Source of the DNA: Euryarchaeota archaeon UBA561 | Lineage (GTDB): Archaea > Thermoplasmatota > Poseidoniia > Poseidoniales > Poseidoniaceae | Reading direction: 5' to 3' | Assembly (NCBI GenBank): GCA_002502295.1 | Contig: DANX01000117.1 | Location: 33,866-56,832 of the forward strand | Length of the DNA stretch: 22,967 nt | In this document: positions 6,922 through 13,195 of the stretch, piece by piece | How the letters are laid out: each line of letters begins with the position of its first letter | Numbering within the stretch: position 1 is the stretch's first letter | Notes under the pieces: model-generated | What the model was told of the DNA's origin: nothing | The model's database searches: none | The model's input: the letters and a program-made list of their open reading frames with translations, nothing else | Position numbers and translations under genes: made by a program

Positions 6922-8415
6922 TCACTCACCGGTGATCAAACGGACCATGGTTCGAACGTGAACGCCCGTAGCGCCATGGTTAACCATCTTGTTGGTCTTG
7001 GCGCCCCAGTAAGTTCCTGCGATGTCCATGTGTGCCCACGTGATTTGTTCAGCGTCGTCGCCTTCGCCCCGGTTTGGTACGAATTGCTTGAGGAAGGCAG
7101 CGGCGGTGTTGGCTCCACCGTAGCGACCTGCGCCGAGGTTTCGGGTATCAGCGATCTTGGAACCGGTCATCTCTTTCTCAAAGGCAGGAAGCAAAGGCAT
7201 TGGCCAGGCGAGTTCGCCGACATCGTTTCCAGCCTCGTGAATTCGGGTGCGGAAGTCGTCATCGTTGGACCACAATCCTGTCGCTTCATGACCAAGCGCT
7301 ACAACACAAGCACCGGTCAGTGTGGCGAAGTCAACGATGTATTCCGGTTCGTAATCCGTGCCTGCCTTCCAAAGTCCGTCTGAAAGAACAAGTCGACCCT
7401 CTGCATCGGTGTTGAGCACCTCAACGGTCTTTCCTGAAAGCGTGGTGATGACGTCCCCGGGCCGTTGCGCATTGGCAGCGGGCATGTTCTCGGCCATGCA
7501 TGTGATGGCGACAACCTTTCCAGGGTATCCGCTAGAAGCAAGAGCTTCCATGGTTCCAAACACTGTGGCAGAGCCTCCCATGTCGTATTTCATTTCGTCC
7601 ATGTTGGCGCCGGGCTTGAGTGATATGCCTCCGGTGTCAAAGGTGATGCCCTTGCCCACAAGCATAGGGTGTTGTCCTTTCTGATCCCCGTTCAGGGTGA
7701 AGATGACCATGCAGGGTTTTCGAGAAGAGCCCATGCCAACGGCGACGAGTCCGCCCATACCGTGGCGTTTTGCGGCCTCGTAGTCGATGATCTCAACCTT
7801 CACATTGTCGTATTGTTTTGCCCAAAGTTCGGCCTTTTCGGCGAACGCCATGGGGTACATATCGTTCGGTGGGCAGTTGCCAAGGTCTCGGGAGAGGTGA
7901 ACGCCGCTCACGATGGAGGCAGCTCGGTCGATGGCAGCGGAAAGGGCCGTAGTGTCGCCTTCGTTGCAGTTGATTCGAGCAGAGAGTTTGATGTCATCGT
8001 CCTCATCGTCGTTTTTCTTGTAGAGGTCGTAAGCGTAATCGCGCAGCATCATTCCTTCAGCAAACGAAGTCATGCAGGCCAAATCAGCGTCGTGGAAGAC
8101 GACCGTCAAATCGCTTCCGTGAACTTTCTTGCACGAAGCGACCACGCTTGCGCCTGCTTCTCTGTAGGCGTGCACGTCGGCCTTGTCGGTTTTACCCAGA
8201 CCAATCAGCATGGCTTTACCGCCTTCGGTGCCAACAAGGGTCATGGTGGCATTGGCTTTTGCCTTGAAGTCCCCATCCGCCAGCACGCGATTGATTTGGC
8301 TCTTGAGCGTCGTCGGTATTCCTTCTACGATTTCTGGCAGGGCTTCTTCGCCCTCAAAGAGGGGGAGAACGAGGGTTCCGTTGATGTTGTTTCCTGAACT
8401 GATGGTCACTTGCAT
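6922..8415 (-). CDS. Leucyl aminopeptidase, family M17
   Basis: Cytosolic two-metal aminopeptidase that removes N-terminal residues from peptides, probably acting on peptides imported or released by secreted peptidases. It has 497 residues, normal for PepA/LAP. The N-terminal macrodomain-like half (1-160) is divergent. The catalytic half has VGKGITFDTGGISLKPG with metal ligands Lys255 and Asp260 plus catalytic Lys267, DMGG with Asp278, and NTDAEGRLVLSD with Asp337, Glu339 and catalytic Arg341. All expected active-site residues are present. The start ATG at 8413-8415 is preceded by GGTGA 4 nt upstream. An acidic insertion (NDDEDDDIK, 135-143) lies in the N-terminal half. No clear TATA box is visible, so it may be read from the mini-gene or M14 promoter upstream. 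Confidence 0.95.
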   Translation of the reverse strand: MQVTISSGNNINGTLVLPLFEGEEALPEIVEGIPTTLKSQINRVLADGDFKAKANATMTLVGTEGGKAMLIGLGKTDKADVHAYREAGASVVASCKKVHGSDLTVVFHDADLACMTSFAEGMMLRDYAYDLYKKNDDEDDDIKLSARINCNEGDTTALSAAIDRAASIVSGVHLSRDLGNCPPNDMYPMAFAEKAELWAKQYDNVKVEIIDYEAAKRHGMGGLVAVGMGSSRKPCMVIFTLNGDQKGQHPMLVGKGITFDTGGISLKPGANMDEMKYDMGGSATVFGTMEALASSGYPGKVVAITCMAENMPAANAQRPGDVITTLSGKTVEVLNTDAEGRLVLSDGLWKAGTDYEPEYIVDFATLTGACVVALGHEATGLWSNDDDFRTRIHEAGNDVGELAWPMPLLPAFEKEMTGSKIADTRNLGAGRYGGANTAAAFLKQFVPNRGEGDDAEQITWAHMDIAGTYWGAKTNKMVNHGATGVHVRTMVRLITGE

Positions 8416-8540
8416 GGTTTCACCGATTCATGCCAATGATTTCCTACACTTCAACCCTCGCAGTGCTTCTTCTCTTCTTGAAGCGGGTATTGGCCAGGAC
8501 TATGCGCAATTGCGGCAATGCCTTTGCAAGTAATGGAGTA

Positions 8541-8690
8541 TCACTTGCCGCATCCGCAACCTGATATTTGACAGGAATCGTCCTTTGCCACTTGTGGAAG
8601 AGGTTGTTCTCTTTTCGGAGCGACCACCTTCTTCTTCGATGGTTTTCGTTGCCGAACCTTCCTTTGATTCCGGGTGGTGTATCGGTTCAT
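8541..8690 (-). CDS. 49-residue basic mini-protein with a Cys-rich tail, unknown function
   Basis: A short open frame in the 323-bp stretch between the M14 and M17 peptidase genes. It begins ATG AAC CGA TAC (MNRYTTRNQRKVRQRK) after GGAGGT, 10 nt upstream, the strongest Shine-Dalgarno match in this block. The first two thirds are Lys/Arg-rich. The end reads DDSCQISGCGCGK, so three Cys lie in a C-x4-C-x-C pattern at the extreme C-terminus, which could bind a metal. It starts 48 bp after the M14 stop on the same strand, so it may be co-transcribed. I do not recognise the family. The remaining 125 bp (8416-8540) before the aminopeptidase hold no frame or promoter I can support. Confidence 0.5.
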   Translation of the reverse strand: MNRYTTRNQRKVRQRKPSKKKVVAPKREQPLPQVAKDDSCQISGCGCGK

Positions 8691-8738
8691 GATTTACCCA
8701 ACCTCCGATGAATAAAGAACTTTTTCGGGGAACGCCCG

Positions 8739-10106
8739 TCAGGCGATATCCTCTTCTCGTCGTGCTACGACGCTTACGCCGATCATGCTGAATATGACGA
8801 CCAGTGGGTTGAACAATCCAAACCCAAGAAGGAAGCCTTCCTCGGAGTCCACGAAGTTTACGCTGAGGTTGCTGTCAACGGTTTCGTTTACCCACGTAGC
8901 CGCGTTGACCACTCGTTTTTGGTAATTGAGGTTCCACGTTCCGTCGGTACCAAAGGTGTCCTTGTCGACGTCAAAGGAAACCGTGGTGCTGTTTGTGGCG
9001 TTCACACCGAACATCGACGAAGCCCAGAGTACTTCGCCGGCAACATTGTGATACTCCAAGCTTGCATTTGGGGTTGATGCCTGTCCGTGATTGATGACAT
9101 CGAGCGTGAGGGTTCCGTCGTCAACCGTGAGGGATTGGACCACGAGACGCGCTCGCCAAGACCAGACGTTCTGGATGAGGTAACGCATGACGTCCATCTC
9201 CTCGGCGAGCCGGTCATTGAGGTTCTCAAAACTGCCCGGCACGAATTGTTCGTCGTCCGTTTCAAAGGTGAAAGTCGGGAAACCCATCTGACCGTATCCA
9301 TAGTCCCGGCTTGTACCGCAGTTTGGGTAGAGGCCTTGATTGGCATTTTGAATTGGAATGTCAGAAATTTCCGCGTTCACGGTGTCGCGAATCGACCAGA
9401 ACAGTTCCCAATCGGGAGGTTGCTCGGGCCATTTGCCCCACGGATAGAGGATAATCCAGACGCCCGTGTGCATGGTTACGTAGAGGTCGGCTTCGGTGAC
9501 ATGGGCATCGATGTAGGCTGCGTTAGCCGCCGTTTCAGCTTCGCTGAACGCACTGCTCCCGGGTTGGGTCGTGGGGCACGTGTTCCAGTAATGGTCGTAA
9601 TTTCGATTCAAGTCAACCTGGTTGATGTTCCATCGGGTATCGATATCGTTTCCATCGGGGTTGAGCATGATAAGGATGTGGAGTTCGGTGTTTTGAAGAA
9701 CACTGATGGCTTCTTCGTTGCCCTCGTTCCAGCCGTTAATGTACCACTTTGCAGACAGCCATGCCAGTGCGGTGCCGAGGTATTCGTTGCCGTGATGGCC
9801 CCCATCAATGTAGACGATTTCTTTGCTCGAACCGTTTGGTTTGGTTTCCATCGACCAGTCTGAAAGACGCACAACCCAAAGGTCTCGTCCAAGTTCAGAT
9901 TTACCAGCGCTGATCAAGTCGACGATATCGGCGTTCTCGTCGGCCCAGTCGTTGACCTCCAAGGTGAGGGCAGCCCACGTCATGTGAACGTGGCTGTCAA
10001 CTGGCTCACCGGGCCACGTTGGTGTTTGTGTCGGATCGTACTGGGCGGCGGCCGACGGAATGACGGCCAACATCATGCAAACAACCAAGCCGACGGCTAC
10101 CCGCAT
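8739..10106 (-). CDS. Exported, membrane-anchored zinc carboxypeptidase, family M14
   Basis: Extracytoplasmic metallocarboxypeptidase likely to trim proteins or peptides outside the cell. It has 455 residues from the ATG at 10104-10106, chosen because a signal peptide follows at once (MRVAVGLVVCMMLAVIPSAAAQ) and AGAGGGGAT lies just upstream. M14 signature: GGHHGNEYLG with zinc ligands His105 and Glu108, Arg158 in IDTRWN, LNRNYDHYW with Arg168, MHTG with His213, LYPNCGTSRDYGYG in the substrate loop, and catalytic Glu282 in FTFETDDEQ. After the catalytic domain (to about 320) comes a beta-sandwich-like region rich in N-x-S/T sequons. One C-terminal membrane helix (FGLFNPLVVIFSMIGVSVV) ends in the charged ARREEDIA, a cell-surface anchor. 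It starts 47 bp after the upstream small gene, probably the same transcript. Confidence 0.93.
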   Translation of the reverse strand: MRVAVGLVVCMMLAVIPSAAAQYDPTQTPTWPGEPVDSHVHMTWAALTLEVNDWADENADIVDLISAGKSELGRDLWVVRLSDWSMETKPNGSSKEIVYIDGGHHGNEYLGTALAWLSAKWYINGWNEGNEEAISVLQNTELHILIMLNPDGNDIDTRWNINQVDLNRNYDHYWNTCPTTQPGSSAFSEAETAANAAYIDAHVTEADLYVTMHTGVWIILYPWGKWPEQPPDWELFWSIRDTVNAEISDIPIQNANQGLYPNCGTSRDYGYGQMGFPTFTFETDDEQFVPGSFENLNDRLAEEMDVMRYLIQNVWSWRARLVVQSLTVDDGTLTLDVINHGQASTPNASLEYHNVAGEVLWASSMFGVNATNSTTVSFDVDKDTFGTDGTWNLNYQKRVVNAATWVNETVDSNLSVNFVDSEEGFLLGFGLFNPLVVIFSMIGVSVVARREEDIA

Positions 10107-10153
10107 GGTATCCCCTCTTGGCTGCGCAAGAAAAACGCTTGCATTGTTCAGGT

Positions 10154-10573
10154 TCACCAGTCAGAGGTGAAGGCGTTCGGGTTGGCGACTTTCTCCCCTT
10201 CCCGGGTCCAAATGCTTTGACCATCGGTGGAGTAAATGTCGGCGAAGGGATCAATTTCTTCTTCTTGCAAATTGCGTTGCATGTACGCCTCAACCCGGGC
10301 ACGAAGGTCGGGCTTAAATTTCCAATAGTGGATGCGCCATTCTCGCCCATCCCACAAGGTGGTCTCTTCGGACTCGGTGGTCAGAAGGTCATAGTCTTGG
10401 AACATGTAAAACAGGTTGCGGTCGGTTGGTTCAAGGGCATTGTCGATGATGCGGTTGTAAAATCCGAAGAAACCGAGGGCGTGCTCGGCCATCCCTTGTG
10501 CAACTTCTGCGTCCATGTCCAGGTCAATGTGTTGCTGAATGGCTTTCGTTAATTCTCCTAGTGTCATCCCCAT
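10154..10573 (-). CDS. Small conserved-looking archaeal protein (DUF6015-like), function unknown
   Basis: 139-residue soluble acidic protein. The core LGFFGFYNRIIDNALEPTDR and LFYMFQDYDLLTTESEETTL followed by GREWRIHYWKF resembles a small family in Thermoplasmata and other Euryarchaeota that I recall as DUF6015. The recall is not certain and no function is known to me. The N-terminus (MTLGELTKAIQQHIDLDMDAEVAQGMAEHAL) looks like helices of a winged-helix-type fold, but this is only an impression. A GGGGG run 7 nt upstream suits the ATG at 10573; a second ATG lies two codons in. It has its own TATA box and an inverted repeat in the leader, and probably heads the transcript that continues into the M14 peptidase. 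Confidence 0.8.
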   Translation of the reverse strand: MGMTLGELTKAIQQHIDLDMDAEVAQGMAEHALGFFGFYNRIIDNALEPTDRNLFYMFQDYDLLTTESEETTLWDGREWRIHYWKFKPDLRARVEAYMQRNLQEEEIDPFADIYSTDGQSIWTREGEKVANPNAFTSDW

Positions 10574-10592
10574 GCGCTTTCCCCCAAACGGC

Positions 10593-10618
10593 CAACGGGG
10601 TGTTATTGGTCCCCGTTG
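10593..10618 (-). promoter_or_regulatory. 8-bp perfect inverted repeat over the start site of the DUF6015-like gene
   Basis: CAACGGGG at 10593-10600 and CCCCGTTG at 10611-10618 are perfect inverted copies with a 10-bp spacer. They lie between the TATA box (10621-10630) and the start codon (10573), covering the predicted transcription start near 10600. The half-site spacing of 18 bp suits a dimeric repressor, or the RNA could fold as a 5' hairpin. Confidence 0.4.
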
Positions 10619-10620
10619 CT

Positions 10621-10630
10621 ATTTTATATT
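10621..10630 (-). promoter_or_regulatory. TATA box of the DUF6015-like / M14 transcript
   Basis: Minus-strand AATATAAAAT, about 52 bp before the ATG at 10573, giving a predicted leader of about 27 nt. It lies in the 175-bp divergent spacer shared with the ureohydrolase gene. No equally good box was found for the plus-strand operon; CGTAAATTC near 10690 is only a weak candidate. Confidence 0.55.
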
Positions 10631-10748
10631 GGTCACCGACCCATATTAAGTGTTCCATGCTTTTTCTTGAAATCGTTCCTTTGAGCCGTAAATTCGGGGC
10701 CGGTTGGAATCGGTAGGATGATGAAGGAGGCGAGGTCGGCATAAATGC

Positions 10749-11765
10749 ATGACAATGGCGTATGAGGAGGGCGCGTTCCTCGGTCTTCAGCGTGGCGACG
10801 GCCCTGTAGACATCGCTGTTGTTCCACTGGCGTATGAGTTAACGACCTCGTATGGAATGGGAACCTGCGATGGCCCTCTAGCTTGCCTCGAGGCAAGTGC
10901 ACAAGTCGAGCTTTACGATGACCACTTAGGTGCTGACATGCCGGCGGGCTGCGTCGTCGCCACCGAATTGGTTTGGGAGGGCACCGCCTCCACCCTTCGT
11001 GGCCAACTGGACGAACTTGCTGCCCATGCCTTGAAGTTCTACGGTGGCGAACTGTTTCCACTGTTTCTTGGCGGCGAGCACGGCATTCTTCCACCCATCA
11101 TGCACGCAGCACGGCACCACCCCGCCGTGATGGCTGATTTATCGAACCTCACGTTGGTCCAAATTGATGCTCATGCCGACTTGCGGGATTCGTTGGACGA
11201 TGAGGTCTTTTCACATGCTTGCGCCGCTTCTCGCAGCCTCGATTTAGGCGTTGGAAAATTGTTGCAAGCCGGAGTTCGAGCTTACAGTCAAGAGGAGCAC
11301 GAGCGCATCAAGACGGATGACCGAATCATGACGTACTTTGCAAAGGATACCCAACATCCTCACACCGGTCATGAAGCATGGCAACGATGGCTTGCAGAAC
11401 TCAACGTGCTCTCAGGCCCCGTTCACCTCACCCTTGACATCGATGGTTTGGAGGGCGCCTTGGTGCCAGCAACCGGAACGCCCGTTCCCGGCGGGTTGAG
11501 TTATTGGCAGGGAATCCAAACCATTGAGACCCTGTTCTCCAATCCAAACGTGTTTGTGATCAGTGCCGACGTGAATGAAATCGTACCGCAAAGCGATTCA
11601 CCTCTCACTCAGTTTACCGCTGCATGTCTTTCGGCCAAAATCCTGGCGTGCCATGTTCGGGCGCGTCAGGAGGGGCATTGGCGTCCAACGCAAGCTCAAG
11701 GTGGTGTAGATCTCACCCCTGATTATTTCTCATCGTTTGACGGACTCGTCGAATCGGCATTTTAA
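10749..11765 (+). CDS. speB: Ureohydrolase, agmatinase-like (arginase/agmatinase family)
   Basis: Mn-dependent enzyme of 338 residues that hydrolyses a guanidino group to an amine plus urea, most likely on agmatine. All six metal-ligand positions are seen: His111 in LGGEHG, Asp140, His142 and Asp144 in VQIDAHADLRDS, and Asp230 and Asp232 in LTLDIDGLEG. The ATGTPVPGGLSYW segment is typical of agmatinases. Two motif variants stand out: GGDHS reads GGEHG, and the usual DP after the second metal Asp reads LEGALV. It is the first of three genes, followed by a SpeD-like and a DHS-like gene. This fits either putrescine synthesis or removal of the guanidino group from an agmatine-modified aIF5A, as proposed for haloarchaea. 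The ATG at 10749 is used; GAGGT lies 12 nt upstream and a second ATG two codons in is possible. Confidence 0.88.
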   Translation: MTMAYEEGAFLGLQRGDGPVDIAVVPLAYELTTSYGMGTCDGPLACLEASAQVELYDDHLGADMPAGCVVATELVWEGTASTLRGQLDELAAHALKFYGGELFPLFLGGEHGILPPIMHAARHHPAVMADLSNLTLVQIDAHADLRDSLDDEVFSHACAASRSLDLGVGKLLQAGVRAYSQEEHERIKTDDRIMTYFAKDTQHPHTGHEAWQRWLAELNVLSGPVHLTLDIDGLEGALVPATGTPVPGGLSYWQGIQTIETLFSNPNVFVISADVNEIVPQSDSPLTQFTAACLSAKILACHVRARQEGHWRPTQAQGGVDLTPDYFSSFDGLVESAF

Positions 11766-11795
11766 TTGGTGATCAAAGGAGCGAAAGGTGAGTGT

Positions 11796-12182
11796 ATGGC
11801 GTCCAATACCAGCCTCGGTGCACATGTTTTCTTGGATTACATTCACGCAAAATTTTCCGATGAGGCTGAATACCGCTGGCTTTTCGACCTCATGAGGGAA
11901 ACCGTTGCCCAAAGTTCAGCGACCGAGGTGCATGCGCATCTCTCACCCTTTGACGGGTCGACGTCTCCACCCGGGTTCGCTGCCGTCGTCCTCATCGATG
12001 AAAGCCACATCACCGCTCATTGTTACGCCGACCGAGGGTTGCTTGCGATTGATTGCTTTACGTGCGGACAGACCGATCCTGAACACATCGCTGATGCCCT
12101 CCACGAGCGCTTAATGGAACGAATGCCCGACATCGTCTGCTTGCGCAAAGAACGAGTAAATCGTTTCATAACGGAGGCTTGA
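11796..12182 (+). CDS. speD: S-adenosylmethionine decarboxylase family proenzyme (SpeD-like)
   Basis: Pyruvoyl-dependent decarboxylase of 128 residues from the ATG at 11796, which has GGTGA 4 nt upstream; an earlier TTG/GTG reading from 11766 lacks one. LGAHVFLDY (7-15) matches the family N-terminus. DESHITAH places the self-cleavage site at Glu69-Ser70, with Ser70 becoming the pyruvoyl group; His75 and Cys90 (CFTCG) are the conserved processing and catalytic residues. The family normally continues HTWPEYGYAAVD after ESHIS; here it reads HCYADRGLLAID. The substrate may be S-adenosylmethionine (giving the aminopropyl donor for spermidine) or, as in the SpeD-derived enzyme of Sulfolobus, arginine (giving agmatine). 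It lies 30 bp after the ureohydrolase, and its stop overlaps the next start by one base. Confidence 0.88.
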   Translation: MASNTSLGAHVFLDYIHAKFSDEAEYRWLFDLMRETVAQSSATEVHAHLSPFDGSTSPPGFAAVVLIDESHITAHCYADRGLLAIDCFTCGQTDPEHIADALHERLMERMPDIVCLRKERVNRFITEA

Positions 12183-13144
12183 TGATGACAATCCGTACAT
12201 TTGTCGATGAACATTTTCGCCATTTCAATGCTGGAACCGTGGGCCGTGCAGCTCGCTCCCTTACTGGTTTTTTAGGAGATGGCGGGCGTCTTTTCCTCAC
12301 GTTGGCTGGCGCGATGAGTACGGCCGAGATCGGCCGTAGCCTCGCCGAAATGATACGGGCAGGTCACGTGGCGGCCATCTCATGCACTGGGGCAAATCTT
12401 GAGGAAGACCTGTTCAATCTCGTGGCTCATGATGCCTATGTGAAGGTGCCCTCACATGAAGACCTCTCGCCGGAGAACGATCTCGATTTCTTGAATCGGC
12501 ACCTCAACCGAGTGACGGATGTGTGTATTCCAGAGGAAGAAGCCATTCGCACACTGGAACATCGTCTGATGAAAATTTGGCATGCCGCCCAAACGAACGG
12601 GTCATCCTCTCTACCGCATCGGTACGTGTATCAACTCCTAACATCTGGTGTGCTTGAAGGGCACTATCAAGCCAAACCTTCCAATTCATGGGTCCTCGCC
12701 GCTGCTGAGGTTGACCTTCCACTGTACGTCCCGGGGTGGGAAGATTCCACGTTGGGGAACATCTTCGCTGCCCGATGCGATGAAGGCCTTCTTGAACCCA
12801 ACATCGTGTTGAGTGGTACGCATTACATGACCGACTTGATGGCCTTTTACCGGTCAACTACATCACCCCTGGCCTTTCTTCAATCCGGTGGAGGCATTGC
12901 CGGCGATTTCCCCATCTGTGTCGTCCCTTTGCTTCATCAAGACCTCGGAGAAACTGAGGTTGCCTTGTGGTCGTGGTTTTGTCAAATCACGGATGCCAAA
13001 GCATCCTATGGAGGCTATTCTGGCGCTCCGCCCAACGAAAAAATCAGTTGGGGAAAGCTTGGAGTTGAAACCCCTAAATTCAACATCCAAAGCGATGCAA
13101 GCATTGTTCTCCCGTTGTTGTTCGGGTATGTTCTTGACCTGTAG
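12182..13144 (+). CDS. Deoxyhypusine synthase family protein
   Basis: NAD-dependent enzyme family that moves an aminobutyl group from a polyamine to a lysine of initiation factor 5A, or makes homospermidine. It has 320 residues. Motifs (numbered from ATG 12182): SCTGANLEEDLFNLVAHDAY (68-87), YVPGWEDSTLGNIF, SGGGIAGDFPIC, and YSGAPPNEKISWGKLG with catalytic Lys292 and Trp290. By recalled alignment to human DHS, Asp243 reads Asn193 (LGN for LGD), the His288 loop (VVKHH) reads IAGDF, and Asp316 reads Tyr279, so most spermidine contacts differ while the Lys is kept. This fits the DHS-like subgroup found in bacteria and some archaea. Start choices: TTG 12179, ATG 12182 or ATG 12185; GGAGG at 12173-12177 gives the best spacing (7 nt) to 12185. 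Confidence 0.88.
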   Translation: MMTIRTFVDEHFRHFNAGTVGRAARSLTGFLGDGGRLFLTLAGAMSTAEIGRSLAEMIRAGHVAAISCTGANLEEDLFNLVAHDAYVKVPSHEDLSPENDLDFLNRHLNRVTDVCIPEEEAIRTLEHRLMKIWHAAQTNGSSSLPHRYVYQLLTSGVLEGHYQAKPSNSWVLAAAEVDLPLYVPGWEDSTLGNIFAARCDEGLLEPNIVLSGTHYMTDLMAFYRSTTSPLAFLQSGGGIAGDFPICVVPLLHQDLGETEVALWSWFCQITDAKASYGGYSGAPPNEKISWGKLGVETPKFNIQSDASIVLPLLFGYVLDL

Positions 13145-13195
13145 AGGACGCATTCCCCCCAAAGTCTTGAAGGGGAGCAGCACCGCCACAATCCC

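Noticed and set aside
7669..8397. 242-codon plus-strand open frame opposite leucyl aminopeptidase
   Set aside because: Antisense shadow of a gene with all catalytic motifs; no recognisable motif of its own.
9087..9863. 258-codon plus-strand open frame opposite the M14 carboxypeptidase
   Set aside because: Antisense to the catalytic domain of a clear enzyme and without family resemblance.
10718..10744. Eight-codon leader frame (MMKEARSA) ending just before the ureohydrolase ATG
   Set aside because: It could be an attenuating leader peptide but has no convincing ribosome site, no run of Arg or other regulatory codons, and may arise by chance.
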